Positions 36,178-46,699 are shown, numbered from the stretch's first letter. The stretch: DNA of 64,000 nucleotides from JBIOHP01 sp044449065 (GCA_044449065.1 JBIOHP010000006.1:136734-200733), one strand, 5' to 3'. The notes: generated from the letters alone by a model not told the origin. Numbers and translations are program-made.

Positions 36178-38601
36178 TTAATCTTTGGATAATTCATTCC
36201 ATCGTTGTGAATATTGGGTTAATTTTAGATCAACAAGATAATGGATGGTTCCTTTTGCAAAGGATCCGTCTCTGAGTTTATTCCCTGCGCGCATTCCTGT
36301 TAGCAGCTCAAGTCCTTCCTCAATATGTTTGATCCCGTAGATATGGAACTTCCCTTTTCTTACAGCGTCGATAATATCATAACGAAGCATCAATTCGATA
36401 GAATTTTGATGTGGAATGATGACTCCTTGTTTTCCGGTCAAACCGCGAGTTTTACAAACATCGAAGAATCCTTCGACTTTTTGATTGACGCCACCGATGG
36501 GTTGGATTTCTCCTTTTTGATTGATCGAACCTGTTACCGCCAAATCCTGCCGTAATGGTATTCCCGCGATACTTGAAAGGATAGCATAGATTTCTGTAGA
36601 AGAAGCGCTATCACCATCAACACCGCCGTACGATTGTTCAAACGCAATGCTGGCGCTCAGTACCAGTGGTTTATTCTGGGCATATACGCTGCGAAGATAA
36701 CCGCTTAATATTAATACACCCTTATTGTGCGTAGGTCCGCTGAGAGCCGCTTCACGTTCTATATTTATTATACCCTGCCTGCCCAGGGACGTCTTTGCGG
36801 TAATCCGCGAGGGTTTTCCGAACATATAATTTCCCATATCATATACCGATAAGCCATTTACCTGACCAACCTCCGCACCCTCAGTATCGATAAGGATTGA
36901 ACCATCGATAATCATTTCCTGTAATTTATCCTCAACCATCTTCACCTGATCGATGCGTTCTGCTATTCCCTTTAGAACGTGTTTCGCGGATATCATTTTT
37001 GCTTTGTCTTTCATCGCCCAGTAACTGGATTCCCGCGCAACATCCGCTACAGCATTGAAGCGCGTCGATAACTTTTTCTGGTGACCTGCAAGGCGCGCTC
37101 CTTGTTCGAGGACCGCGGCAATTCCCGTGGCGTCGAATGGGAGGAGATTATCATTTTCACATATTAATTTGATAAATCCGATGTATTGAGTGACGGTAGC
37201 TTTATCCCTCGGCATCTCAATATCAAAATCTGCGCGAACCTTGAATATCTTTTTAAAATCGTCATCTTGCTCATAGAGGATATGATAAATTTCAGCGTCG
37301 CCGATCATGATTATTTTGACGTCGATATCAATCGGCTCGGGTTTCAGGGCGGAAGTCGCTCCGAATATGCTCGAATCAGGGGATTGAATTTCAAGCAATT
37401 GATTCCGGAGCGTGCGTTTCAATGTTTGCCATACGTACGGTTCGGTAAGCGCATCGAGTGCGTTCAACACGAGGAACCCTCCGTCGGCAAGAAGCAACGA
37501 TCCCGATTTGATCTGAGTGAAATCCGACTTCCACATCCCGTTCCGATCAATTTCCCGTTCGATGGTGCCAAAGATATTTTTATATTTTGGATTCGTCTCA
37601 TGAATGATCGGGATGCCTTTCGTTTCAGAATTATCAACGACGACGTTGACTTGAAATTCGATAAACGGATTTTCATCGCGCGCCGCGGAGGCAACCTTCT
37701 CTTTAGATTGATCCTCTTGAGGACGAAACCGGTCGAGGCCGCCAAGAATTTCTTCTGAAAGATCGGAGAAATATATTTTCAGCTTTTCATTGTTGTATCG
37801 GCGGCTTACCTCATCAATAGCCGCTTGCACAAGGGGGACAAGCAACCCGTGTGTGAGTTCTTCCATCGATTCTTTCGCTTTACGATCGATATTACGCAAT
37901 TCGCGCAGCACGAGGTCCATATTGCTTTCGAGTCCGGCTCTGTCTTCCATCATTTGCTCGAACTTCTCTTTTGTTACCGTTCCCTGTTGAACCAGTGCAT
38001 CGAGCTGTTCAAAACTCACCGGTGCGTTTTCGACTACAGGTGCGATATCGGGTCTGGCGCCCATTCCACCTTGAACCTGAACAACTTCAAAGCCTTTGCT
38101 TTTGACTTTCTTCTCAAAATCTTTGAGCACGCTTCTTTGCCTGCTCTGGAAATGTTCGAACAACCGTTTTTTTTCATCCTGGAATCGTTTGCTTTCGAAT
38201 GCTGCGGGGATATCTTTCAATAACTCCTGAAGAAGATCCTGCATGTCTTCGCTGAGTTGGATTCCTTGTCCGGCGGGAAGAGTTACAAACATCGGCTGGT
38301 CTTCATTTCTGAAATTGTAGAGATAGATACGATCACGCAAGGGTACGGTTTTATTTTCGAACTCGGAAAGCAGCATCTTGATCATGGTTTTTCTCCCCGT
38401 CCCGGTGTAACCGGTGACGAAGACATTATAACCGGCATGTTTCATCTCCAATCCTAAACGGAGTGAACGAATCGCGCGGTCTTGTCCGATAATGACTCGT
38501 GAGGATTTTACATTTTCAGTTGAGCGGATTCCCAGGCTTTTGGGATTGCAATGCCAGCGAAGTTTTTCAGCAGGAAGTTCTAATTTATGTTTGTTGGGCA
38601 T
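36178..38601 (-). CDS. Lon-like ATP-dependent protease (AAA_32 plus S16 domain)
   Basis: An 807-residue protein of the LonB-like family distinct from classical Lon. Its N-terminal nucleotide-binding region has GYTGTGRKT, followed by a coiled-coil/helical insertion (about 110-290), an AAA core and a C-terminal S16 protease domain. The Ser-Lys dyad is Ser665 (GVDGDSASS) and Lys708 (GGVNQKVEGF), spaced 43 residues as in Lon. These enzymes degrade damaged or regulatory proteins in the cytoplasm, and substrates are unknown for most. It is the last gene before rodA on this strand, with 236 bases between, and probably has its own promoter. Confidence 0.92.
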   Translation of the reverse strand: MPNKHKLELPAEKLRWHCNPKSLGIRSTENVKSSRVIIGQDRAIRSLRLGLEMKHAGYNVFVTGYTGTGRKTMIKMLLSEFENKTVPLRDRIYLYNFRNEDQPMFVTLPAGQGIQLSEDMQDLLQELLKDIPAAFESKRFQDEKKRLFEHFQSRQRSVLKDFEKKVKSKGFEVVQVQGGMGARPDIAPVVENAPVSFEQLDALVQQGTVTKEKFEQMMEDRAGLESNMDLVLRELRNIDRKAKESMEELTHGLLVPLVQAAIDEVSRRYNNEKLKIYFSDLSEEILGGLDRFRPQEDQSKEKVASAARDENPFIEFQVNVVVDNSETKGIPIIHETNPKYKNIFGTIEREIDRNGMWKSDFTQIKSGSLLLADGGFLVLNALDALTEPYVWQTLKRTLRNQLLEIQSPDSSIFGATSALKPEPIDIDVKIIMIGDAEIYHILYEQDDDFKKIFKVRADFDIEMPRDKATVTQYIGFIKLICENDNLLPFDATGIAAVLEQGARLAGHQKKLSTRFNAVADVARESSYWAMKDKAKMISAKHVLKGIAERIDQVKMVEDKLQEMIIDGSILIDTEGAEVGQVNGLSVYDMGNYMFGKPSRITAKTSLGRQGIINIEREAALSGPTHNKGVLILSGYLRSVYAQNKPLVLSASIAFEQSYGGVDGDSASSTEIYAILSSIAGIPLRQDLAVTGSINQKGEIQPIGGVNQKVEGFFDVCKTRGLTGKQGVIIPHQNSIELMLRYDIIDAVRKGKFHIYGIKHIEEGLELLTGMRAGNKLRDGSFAKGTIHYLVDLKLTQYSQRWNELSKD

Positions 38602-38837
38602 AATTTAAATCGAAGTTGTGGCGGTGTGTATGCTTTCGTTTAGTCCGGTGTCCCTAATTATTCATCACTAAGATCCATCCTAGGTTATGTATCTGCAAAA
38701 TACTATCTATTTTAGCCATCATTACTCTATATGTATAATGAATATTGCAAAATAACGCGTTTTGAATTCCATGTATAAAAAAATAAGAATGTTCTGAATC
38801 AATGGCAAAATTCTGCCCCCCACGTGCCAAACAGCAG

Positions 38838-40055
38838 TTAGTATTCCTTTCGATTCGAGTACATATTCAAAAGCAATCCTCCCATCATCAGGTTCGTGAG
38901 AAGATTGGAGCCACCGTAGCTCATGAACGGCAGCGGCACACCGACGACGGGAAAAATACCCATGGACATACCGACGTTAATTACTGTATGAACAAGCAGA
39001 CAAGAGGTAACCCCGATTGCCACTAAACTTGCATACCTGTTTTTTGCCGTTTTTGCTATATAGACCCCCCGTAGAAGAAGAGCCGTTAGAAGTGTAATAA
39101 TTAACAATGCGCCAACAAATCCAAACTCTTCGCAGGGGACACAAAAAATAAAATCTGTCCATTGCGCCGGTAAAAAATTCAATTGGGTCTGAGTTCCCTG
39201 GAGATACCCCTTGCCAAACAAACCTCCCGATCCAATTGCAATTTTAGATTGCATAACATTATAACCGGCTCCTAACGGATCCATGTCGGGATTCATGAAA
39301 ATGAGAATACGTTTTTGCTGATGCGGTGCTAACTTACCGAAGATCACCTGCACCGATATGCCAACGAGCACGGTTGCAGAAAAAGAAACCGCTGAGAGAA
39401 AATGATTTTCCCGGAGGACTAAAAGGGTTATCAGCAGAATAACGACGACGATGAGGAACGGCGTTGTCCCATAAAGCGCTGCAAGGGCAGCAATCCCAGG
39501 CGCGGTCACCGTGATTATGAAAAATGTCGATATTCCAGCCCAAAACAAAATGACGATAACCATACCGACATATATGACTGCGGTTCCCATATCCGGCTCA
39601 AGGAGAATTAAGATTATCGGTACGATCGCGAACGAGGAAGCCCGAATGATTTGATAGAACTTATTGAGTTGCACTTTCGGTCCCGATAGGTACGACGCCA
39701 TCGCAAGCACCGTTGTCGCTTTGACCACTTCCGAGGGCTGAAGTCCAAACCCTTTCACTCCAAACCAGCTTGTAGATCCGGCTATCGTTTTTCCAGCAAT
39801 CAAAACCGCAACAAGTCCAAACAACGAAAATATGTAAATCGGGTATGAAAGCAATTGTAATGTCCTGAATGGAATCATCATCACAATCAACATCAACACG
39901 ATTCCGATCCCCATCCAAACCAGTTGTCGGTAAAAATATTTCGACGCTCCAGCATCGTATGTCGCGCTGTACACTGAGAGCGCACCCATTACGAGAAGGA
40001 ATATGATGGAGAAAAAAGTGACAAGATCAAAATTTTCTTTGAACCAATCTAACAT
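38838..40055 (-). CDS. rodA: Rod-shape peptidoglycan glycosyltransferase RodA
   Basis: A 405-residue SEDS-family membrane protein with about ten hydrophobic segments. It polymerises lipid II during cell elongation together with PBP2. Family hallmarks include GSTSWFGVKGFGLQPSEVVK, the long periplasmic loop, and ILIFMNPDMDPLGAGYNVMQSKIAIGSGGLFGKGYLQG followed by PAQWTDFIFCVPCEEFGFVGAL. The C-terminal FMSYGGSNLLTNLMMGGLLLN is typical. It lies 11 bases after mrdA at the end of the mreB-mreC-mreD-mrdA-rodA cluster. Confidence 0.96.
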   Translation of the reverse strand: MLDWFKENFDLVTFFSIIFLLVMGALSVYSATYDAGASKYFYRQLVWMGIGIVLMLIVMMIPFRTLQLLSYPIYIFSLFGLVAVLIAGKTIAGSTSWFGVKGFGLQPSEVVKATTVLAMASYLSGPKVQLNKFYQIIRASSFAIVPIILILLEPDMGTAVIYVGMVIVILFWAGISTFFIITVTAPGIAALAALYGTTPFLIVVVILLITLLVLRENHFLSAVSFSATVLVGISVQVIFGKLAPHQQKRILIFMNPDMDPLGAGYNVMQSKIAIGSGGLFGKGYLQGTQTQLNFLPAQWTDFIFCVPCEEFGFVGALLIITLLTALLLRGVYIAKTAKNRYASLVAIGVTSCLLVHTVINVGMSMGIFPVVGVPLPFMSYGGSNLLTNLMMGGLLLNMYSNRKEY

Positions 40056-40066
40056 GCTTGCACTAT

Positions 40067-41893
40067 TTAATCATTGCCTGAGGAATCAACTTTAGCCTGC
40101 GCCGGTAATGGAGATTTTACCTGTGGCTTTGTTCTAATAAGTTCTCCATAGATATATTTTTCAATGCACATGCCTGCGATAGGCGCCGCTACTACTCCGC
40201 CGAATCCGGCATTCTCAGCTAAAACGCAGATCGCTATCTTTGGATGATCGAGTGGTGCGAAACCGATAAACCAGGCATGTCCTTTCCCATGGGGATTTTC
40301 TGCCGTTCCCGTTTTACCCGCAACGACCACCCCTGATACTTTAGCCGCGTTTCCTGTGCCGCCGGAAAGGTTCACACAGCGATACATTCCCTCCTGAATA
40401 AGATCAAACGTGTGAGAAGAAATACCGAGGTTCCGTGTTTCAACCGGGGCATCAAGGAGTTGACCGGATGCTTTATCTCGGATACGCCGAACCACATGCG
40501 GTTTATGATACACTCCTTTGGTCGCTAATGCCATAGCATAACAGGCCATTTGCAAAGGTGAAACGCCAACTTCGCCCTGTCCAATCGCCAGACTGATGAG
40601 GTAACCCTGGGTCCAGCCTTTTTTTCCGTAGACTTTATCGAAATATTCTTCTGATGGAAGGAGCCCGCGATCTTCCTCGCCGATATCAATTCCGGTCGGA
40701 GAGCCAAACCCAAATTCCCGCCCATAATGATTCCACCGTTCAAATCCCACTCTCAGCATCGTAGTATAGAAGAAGACATTGCAGGATCGTTGTATTGCTT
40801 CTATGACATTGGTGGAACCATGCACGTGCAAATCTTTAAATACTTTTGTTCCGAAACGGAAAGCGCCGGTACAATTCACGCGCCAATCGGGGGTTATTTT
40901 ATTTTCTTCTAGTGCTGCAGCAGCGAGCACCATTTTAAACGTCGATCCAGGTGGATAGCGTGTCAGTGTAGCTCTATTGAACAGGGGTTTCTGCGGATCG
41001 GTGTTGAGCGCTTTCCAGTCAGCCGTCGATGTATAACCGCTCAAAATCTCAGGGTCAAAATCCGGTTTACTGACGAGAGCGAGAATTCCCCCGTCATTGG
41101 GATCGATTGCCACCACTGCGCCCTGCCTTCCGGTCAATAACGACTCTGCAAGACTTTGCACACCGGCGTCGATCGCCAGATAAAGATCATCCCCTTCTTT
41201 TATCGGCATATCATTTTTTCCCTCGTTGTAATTTCCGAGGATTTGTCCTTTTGCGTTGACAGTCATAAACTCTATTCCGCGTTGTCCCCTCAAATAACGT
41301 TCGTATTCCGCCTCAAGACCGGTTGCTCCGATCATGTCACCCGGTCTATAATCTATCGGATTTTCCGCGAGTTGGCGTTCTGATATTTCTTTCGTGTAGC
41401 CGAATAAATGAGGCGACCTTGCATTGGTCGGATAAAATCGTTTCGTTTCAATTTGATAATCAACACCGGGAAGTTTATCGCGGTTCTCCTCGATGAGTGA
41501 TAGCGTCGCAAAATCCACGTCGCGTTTTACCCTGATGGGAGCAAAACGGTTGTACAAAAAACCTCTTTTGAGTCGGTCAACGATAAACTGTGAATCAACG
41601 CCGAGGATGACTGAAAGGTCATGGATGTATTTTTTAGGAAATTCCGCAGGCGTGATTGTCACCGAATACGAAGGACGGTTATCGACGATAAGTGTTCCGG
41701 TGCGATCGAAGATATAACCGCGGATCGGTTCGCGGGTAATTGGACGCACGCTGTTCTCTTCCGATTTTTTTCCATAGATATCTTTGTATAGGATTTGAAG
41801 CTGCAATAATCGCATGAAAAATATCAGGAAGAGAATTGCAATCCCGACAGAAAAGATCTGGTCTCTACGCGATATTTCCGGGAATGGCGACAT
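40067..41893 (-). CDS. mrdA: Penicillin-binding protein 2, peptidoglycan transpeptidase
   Basis: A 608-residue class B PBP with one N-terminal membrane helix, a pedestal/dimerisation domain and a transpeptidase domain. The catalytic motifs are complete: SxxK in YPPGSTFKMVLAAAAL, SxN as SCN in QRSCNVFFYT, and KTG in VVAGKTGTAENP. It cross-links glycan strands during rod elongation as the partner of RodA. It follows mreD by a single base, so the two are tightly coupled. A Pro/Ala/Lys-rich tail lies at the C-terminus. Confidence 0.96.
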   Translation of the reverse strand: MSPFPEISRRDQIFSVGIAILFLIFFMRLLQLQILYKDIYGKKSEENSVRPITREPIRGYIFDRTGTLIVDNRPSYSVTITPAEFPKKYIHDLSVILGVDSQFIVDRLKRGFLYNRFAPIRVKRDVDFATLSLIEENRDKLPGVDYQIETKRFYPTNARSPHLFGYTKEISERQLAENPIDYRPGDMIGATGLEAEYERYLRGQRGIEFMTVNAKGQILGNYNEGKNDMPIKEGDDLYLAIDAGVQSLAESLLTGRQGAVVAIDPNDGGILALVSKPDFDPEILSGYTSTADWKALNTDPQKPLFNRATLTRYPPGSTFKMVLAAAALEENKITPDWRVNCTGAFRFGTKVFKDLHVHGSTNVIEAIQRSCNVFFYTTMLRVGFERWNHYGREFGFGSPTGIDIGEEDRGLLPSEEYFDKVYGKKGWTQGYLISLAIGQGEVGVSPLQMACYAMALATKGVYHKPHVVRRIRDKASGQLLDAPVETRNLGISSHTFDLIQEGMYRCVNLSGGTGNAAKVSGVVVAGKTGTAENPHGKGHAWFIGFAPLDHPKIAICVLAENAGFGGVVAAPIAGMCIEKYIYGELIRTKPQVKSPLPAQAKVDSSGND

Positions 41894-41894
41894 G

Positions 41895-42380
41895 TCACAG
41901 AGACGGCTTTCTGGAAATAATCAATACCGGAAATAACGTTATGATGGAAGTATACAGCGCGGTGGTCAGACCGAATTGAAAGATAGCATGGAGAAGATCA
42001 ATTTCGGAGCCTCGCGTAAAAATCACGAAATAAATAATATTTTGAACCAGCGTCACGAAGAAAACGATGAGAATAAACCGGTAACTCCCGAGCATCATTT
42101 TCGTCTTGTTTTGGTTGAAAAAATATCCGGCAAGAAATCCACAGATTGTCTGGGATAAAGCAGAGAGCCCGATAAAGTCATGCGTGGTAAAATCAAACAA
42201 CAGCCCGATCCCGAAACCCCAGATCGTCGCTTCCATCTGGCCCGTCATTAACGCAATATAGATGATCCATATTGCGAGGAGATCAGGGACAATACCTTCA
42301 AGGTTTACAAGGTGAACCAGCGTTGTCTGAATCAGAATTAACCCGAGAGAAATCAAACTGAATTTTATATACCTGTTCAT
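41895..42380 (-). CDS. mreD: Rod shape-determining membrane protein MreD
   Basis: A 161-residue hydrophobic protein with about five membrane segments and the loosely conserved pattern of MreD (LVHLVNLEGIVPDLLAIWIIYIAL, WGFGIGLLFDFT). MreD is poorly conserved in sequence, and the call rests mainly on size, topology and position between mreC and mrdA. Its ATG overlaps the mreC stop as TAATG. It is part of the elongasome that links MreB to wall synthesis. Confidence 0.9.
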   Translation of the reverse strand: MNRYIKFSLISLGLILIQTTLVHLVNLEGIVPDLLAIWIIYIALMTGQMEATIWGFGIGLLFDFTTHDFIGLSALSQTICGFLAGYFFNQNKTKMMLGSYRFILIVFFVTLVQNIIYFVIFTRGSEIDLLHAIFQFGLTTALYTSIITLFPVLIISRKPSL

Positions 42381-43213
42381 TAACGGGTTCCTGAGGCTTT
42401 TTGTTCCAATTCCAATCGTTCGGGGTTTGGAGTCTCCATTATCACAAACACCTGTTCCAGCGTCGCGAAGTCTGTTGTGGGTGTTGCTTCAACATCTTTA
42501 AATAAACTCCCCGGCGCTTCGACGACATTGATGACCGTGCCAATAACAATATCTCTTGGATACAAAATGCTGTATCCGGATGTCACAACCACATCGCCGA
42601 TTTTTACATCCTGTTTCTTTGAAATATTTTTCAGGTGAACGGAAGTCCCACCGTTCCAGGTCACAATACAATCCACCCGGCTCCGCTGAATAACTCCGCT
42701 CGCCCGAAAATCTTTATTCGGCACAATCTGGCAAATCGCATAATGGCTGCTAATCGCTATCACGCGACCTACGAGACCAGCGTGAGAAATAACCGCCATA
42801 TCGGGTTTAACGCTATCAGCATCGCCGACATCAAGCGTGAGGGTGTTCCGCATTAATTGAAGATTCTTTCCGACAATATCTGCGGGGAGGAGGTGAAAGG
42901 GGCTTCTGTCTCTTAAATTTAACAGTGAGCGGAGTCTCACATTCTCAAGCCGCGCTTCACGCAGTCTGCTAACTTCATCCGTAAGGTTCACGTTCAATTC
43001 GCGCAGAATACGGTTCTCTTCCCTCAATTGAAAAACATTTGGAATCGCAGAGAATGCATTTTGCAGTAAACCGATCGCGCCGACAGTATAAGACCGGATC
43101 GCGCGCACCTGCGTGTTGTCATTAATAGAGAGCAGCCAGAACGAAATTAGAACGAGGAGGGTGAAAATGAAATATTCTTTAAAGAATCGGATTATGTCGA
43201 ATAATCGCAGCAT
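42380..43213 (-). CDS. mreC: Rod shape-determining protein MreC
   Basis: A 277-residue bitopic protein: a membrane helix (about 13-29), a coiled coil (about 58-95, LREENRILRELNVNLTDEVSRLREARLENVRLR) and two beta-barrel lobes containing ADIVGKNLQLMRNTLTLDVG, GLVGRVIAIS and GDVVVTSGYSILYPRDIVIG. MreC scaffolds PBP2 and RodA in the periplasm. It follows mreB by 67 bases and is coupled to mreD. The C-terminus ends with a short polar tail. Confidence 0.95.
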   Translation of the reverse strand: MLRLFDIIRFFKEYFIFTLLVLISFWLLSINDNTQVRAIRSYTVGAIGLLQNAFSAIPNVFQLREENRILRELNVNLTDEVSRLREARLENVRLRSLLNLRDRSPFHLLPADIVGKNLQLMRNTLTLDVGDADSVKPDMAVISHAGLVGRVIAISSHYAICQIVPNKDFRASGVIQRSRVDCIVTWNGGTSVHLKNISKKQDVKIGDVVVTSGYSILYPRDIVIGTVINVVEAPGSLFKDVEATPTTDFATLEQVFVIMETPNPERLELEQKASGTR

Positions 43214-43280
43214 GGATCGTAAGTTTAGGACGAAGAAGAGAAATTTTTCCCCACTCTTCTTAAAAGAAGAGGTCTAAACC

Positions 43281-44306
43281 CTAGTATCTCCTTGTCTTGA
43301 TAAGAACCTTTGAGTAATGATTCAGGTTCTCGAGAATTTTTCCTGTTCCCCGTACAACTGCGGTGAGTGGATCTTCCGCGACATGCACTGGTAAGCTCGT
43401 TTCCAGACGCAGACGTTCATCAAGCTGCTTCAATAATGCTCCGCCTCCGGAGAGCATAATCCCACGGTCGAGAATATCGGATGCGAGTTCGGGGGGCGTT
43501 CTTTCCAGCGTTAGTTTTACCGCGTCGACAATTTGTTGGATCGGTTCGTTTAATGCTTCGCGGATTTCAACCGAACTTGCATCGGTTGTCTTTGGAATGC
43601 CATTTACCAGATCGCGTCCTTTTACCTGGATAGTAATTTCTTCCTTCAACGGCATGGCTGAACCTACCTCGCATTTAATCGCTTCGGCAGTTCGTTCTCC
43701 GATGAGAATGTTATGATTTTTCTTGAAGAACTGTATGATGGCGCTGTTCGCCTCATCGCCGGCAATGCGAAGCGATTCCTCATTCACGATGCCGGAGAGG
43801 GCTATCACCGCTATCTCGGTCGTACCACCGCCGATATCAACGATCATATTTCCGATTGGGGCGTCAACATCCAAGCCGATACCTATCGCTGCAGCCATCG
43901 GTTCGGCGATGAGATGCACTTCCTTCGCGCCGGCATGTTCAGCAGAATCGCGCACTGCCCGTTTTTCCACTTCAGTGACGCCGCTGGGAACACAAACGAC
44001 AATCCTCCGGCTAGGCATCCAGCTTGAATGGATTTTCTTAATGAATTCCCTAAGCATACCCTCCGCGATTTCAAAATCGGCTATCACGCCGTCCCGCATT
44101 GGTCGGATGGTTCGAATATCGCGATGCGTCCTCCCAAGCATTTCACGGGCTTCGTTTCCGATTGCCACAATTTTCTTTGTGTTGCGGTCGAATGCAACGA
44201 TGGAAGGTTCATTCAAGACGATGCCTTTTCCCTTCATGTAAATCAGGGTGTTGGCTGTGCCGAGATCTATCGCAAGATCAGTTGAGAGAAAAGATAACAA
44301 GCCCAT
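43281..44306 (-). CDS. mreB: Actin-like rod shape-determining protein MreB
   Basis: A 341-residue actin homologue with all nucleotide-binding motifs: phosphate 1 (LAIDLGTANTLIYMKGKGIVLNEPS), phosphate 2 (NMIVDIGGGTTEIAVIAL), the adenosine motif (GIMLSGGGALLKQLDERL) and the connecting helices. It forms membrane-bound filaments that orient wall synthesis. It heads the mreBCD-mrdA-rodA cluster and lies 44 bases downstream of purH on the same strand. It could share the purH transcript or use a promoter in or near the gap. Confidence 0.97.
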   Translation of the reverse strand: MGLLSFLSTDLAIDLGTANTLIYMKGKGIVLNEPSIVAFDRNTKKIVAIGNEAREMLGRTHRDIRTIRPMRDGVIADFEIAEGMLREFIKKIHSSWMPSRRIVVCVPSGVTEVEKRAVRDSAEHAGAKEVHLIAEPMAAAIGIGLDVDAPIGNMIVDIGGGTTEIAVIALSGIVNEESLRIAGDEANSAIIQFFKKNHNILIGERTAEAIKCEVGSAMPLKEEITIQVKGRDLVNGIPKTTDASSVEIREALNEPIQQIVDAVKLTLERTPPELASDILDRGIMLSGGGALLKQLDERLRLETSLPVHVAEDPLTAVVRGTGKILENLNHYSKVLIKTRRY

Positions 44307-44350
44307 AGTTGGTAAATAGCCTTATACGATAGTGAGAAAGAACATAGTGA

Positions 44351-45904
44351 TTAATGTTTAAAGTGTCGTATTCCGGTGAAAACCATTGCGACTTCATTTT
44401 CATCGGCTGCCTGAATAACTTCGTCATCGCGGATGGAACCGCCCGGCTGTATGACAGCGGTCGAACCCACTTTTATGGCTTCGAGCAAGGCATCCGCGAA
44501 GGGGAAAAACGCATCGGACGCAATAACCGTTCCTTTGAGGGGAAGATTGCCTTCCTGCGCTTTCATGACCGCGATGCGTGAGGAATCGAACCGCGACATT
44601 TGTCCCGCTCCGACTCCGATTGTCCTGTTTTCTTGTGTGTAAACGATCGCGTTGGATTTCACATGTTTCGCAATTCGCCAGGCAAATTTCAGAGCAGTTA
44701 ATTCTTTTTCTGTCGGCAATCTTTTGGTTACTACTTTAAGATTATCCAATTCGGAAATACAGCGATCGGGCGTTTGCACGAGAACGCCGCCTGCGATGCT
44801 CTTGATATCGAACCGCTCTACAGTTGCAACGGGCATCCTCTGACGGATCAACCGCCGATCTTTCTTTTTCTTTAGTAGAGTGAGGACGTCCGGAGGAAAG
44901 TCGGGCGCGATAACTACTTCAGTAAAAATTTTATCCAGCTCTATAGCAGTTTCTATATCAAGCGGACGGTTGACGCACACAATCCCGCCGTACGCAGATT
45001 TGGTATCCGTGAGAAAAGCGTTCCGGTATGCTTCCACAAGCGTTGAAGCACTTGCGGCGCCGCATGGATTCGTATGCTTGATTATCACGGCAGTAGGCTG
45101 TGAAAATTCTTCGGTTAACTCCGCAGCGGCATGAATATCGATGATGTTATTGTAGGATAGTTCTTTCCCATGAAGTTTCTCGAAAAATTTTTCCCACTCA
45201 CCGTAAAATGAAGCCGATTGGTGCGGATTTTCTCCGTATCGTAAATTGAAGGTCTTTGGGAAATTCAGTGAAAATTTTTCCGGCAGAATTCCCTGCGCCG
45301 TATGCCCGTTGAGATTCAGGAGATATTGCGCAATGGCAGTATCGTAGTGCGAGGTGTGCATGAATGCTTCTTTTGCCAGGAGAAACCGCGTTGAGGATGA
45401 TACCCCTCCTTCACGCTCCATCATTTCCTTGATTATCATCCCATATTGAGCTGGTTTCACCAAAACGACGGTTTCTTTGTAGTTTTTTGCCGCGGCACGC
45501 ACCATGGAGGGACCCCCGATATCAATCTGCTCAAGGGCTTCATCGAGCGAAGTTTCCTTTTTCGCGATGGTTTGTTCGAATGGATAGAGATTGACCACCA
45601 CAAGGTCGATAGGCGCCACATGATGTTCTTCAAGTTGACGCCGGTGTAATTCGTTTTCCGTGACTGCAAGAATACCCGCATGTATATTTGGATGCAACGT
45701 TTTCACGCGCCCATCCAATATTTCCGGAAATCCTGTTATATCGGATACCGATTTTGCGTTGATACCAGCACCGCGTAGCGCCATAAGCGTGCCTCCGGTC
45801 GAAATAATATCTACGCCGAATTGCTCAAGCTGCCGGGAAAATTCTACAATTCCTGTCTTATCGGAAACGCTGATTAATGCTCGCCGTATGCGAACAAATT
45901 CCAT
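44351..45904 (-). CDS. purH: Bifunctional AICAR transformylase/IMP cyclohydrolase
   Basis: A 517-residue enzyme for the last two steps of purine synthesis. The N-terminal MGS-like cyclohydrolase domain (about 1-150) has ALISVSDKTGIVEF, STGGTLMALRGAGI and FPEILDGRVKTLHPNIHAGIL. The C-terminal transformylase domain has RYGENPHQSASFYG and the catalytic KHTNPCGAA. It is preceded by purN, with four bases between them, and the two form a purine pair that supplies and uses 10-formyl-THF. mreB follows on the same strand. Confidence 0.96.
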   Translation of the reverse strand: MEFVRIRRALISVSDKTGIVEFSRQLEQFGVDIISTGGTLMALRGAGINAKSVSDITGFPEILDGRVKTLHPNIHAGILAVTENELHRRQLEEHHVAPIDLVVVNLYPFEQTIAKKETSLDEALEQIDIGGPSMVRAAAKNYKETVVLVKPAQYGMIIKEMMEREGGVSSSTRFLLAKEAFMHTSHYDTAIAQYLLNLNGHTAQGILPEKFSLNFPKTFNLRYGENPHQSASFYGEWEKFFEKLHGKELSYNNIIDIHAAAELTEEFSQPTAVIIKHTNPCGAASASTLVEAYRNAFLTDTKSAYGGIVCVNRPLDIETAIELDKIFTEVVIAPDFPPDVLTLLKKKKDRRLIRQRMPVATVERFDIKSIAGGVLVQTPDRCISELDNLKVVTKRLPTEKELTALKFAWRIAKHVKSNAIVYTQENRTIGVGAGQMSRFDSSRIAVMKAQEGNLPLKGTVIASDAFFPFADALLEAIKVGSTAVIQPGGSIRDDEVIQAADENEVAMVFTGIRHFKH

Positions 45905-45907
45905 GTA

Positions 45908-46549
45908 CTAAGCTCCTATAATAAACACTTGCCTGCCGTTAATCTCAACCCGTCCGGCGGCAAATAATTTTAAAACTTCAGGATACAATTCATGCTCGAT
46001 GCGCAATACCTTCTTGGCGAGCGATTCAGGCGTATCATCACATGCCACCGGGATGCTGCGTTGAAGCACGATTGCTCCATGATCGTATTCATTGTCAACT
46101 AAATGCACCGTAGCGCCTGTTACGGCGGTTTTTGCGGCTAATACCGCCTCATGAACATATCTGCCGTACATTCCTTCGCCGCCAAAAGCGGGAAGAAGCG
46201 CAGGGTGAATATTAATGATCCGGTTTTGATACTCTTTGATAATACGAGGATAAATTTTTTTCATGTAGCCGGCAAGAACGATAAAATTAACTCCATGTTC
46301 ATGCAGCAGCGATTGAAGCGCTTTCGTGAAATCCTCATCAGAGGCATATTGTTTGCAACTGATATGGACGGCGGCAATATTATGATCGCGTGCAAGCTGC
46401 AATGCACCCGCCGATGAGTTGTTGCTAATAACAATAACAATCGCTGCCCCGGGAATTTCTCCACGTTCGATAGCCTGGAGTATCGCAACAAAATTCGAAC
46501 CCCTGCCGGAGGCGAATACAGCTATTTTCAAACCTTGTGGTTTCTTCAT
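45908..46549 (-). CDS. purN: Phosphoribosylglycinamide formyltransferase
   Basis: PurN transfers a formyl group from 10-formyl-THF to GAR in purine synthesis. Diagnostic parts are IAVFASGRGSNFVAILQAIE, the catalytic NIHPALLPAFGGEGMYG and GATVHLVDNEYDHGAIVLQR. The start is placed at ATG 46549 (213 residues), preceded by AGGGAA and giving the normal length. A frame from 46597 would add 16 residues (MIILENMIKFHKINRE) unlike the family N-terminus. It is the first gene of a purN-purH unit. Confidence 0.93.
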   Translation of the reverse strand: MKKPQGLKIAVFASGRGSNFVAILQAIERGEIPGAAIVIVISNNSSAGALQLARDHNIAAVHISCKQYASDEDFTKALQSLLHEHGVNFIVLAGYMKKIYPRIIKEYQNRIINIHPALLPAFGGEGMYGRYVHEAVLAAKTAVTGATVHLVDNEYDHGAIVLQRSIPVACDDTPESLAKKVLRIEHELYPEVLKLFAAGRVEINGRQVFIIGA

Positions 46550-46699
46550 TTCCCTGTTAATTTTATGGAATTTAATCATATTCTCAAGAATAATCAATTA
46601 TTTGTTCAAGTTTATTTTTATCTTTTCACCGGAACACTGTGCAATATAAAAGGTTAGGGGTGGCACACGCAACATTATCAAAAATTAATCCGGATTTTA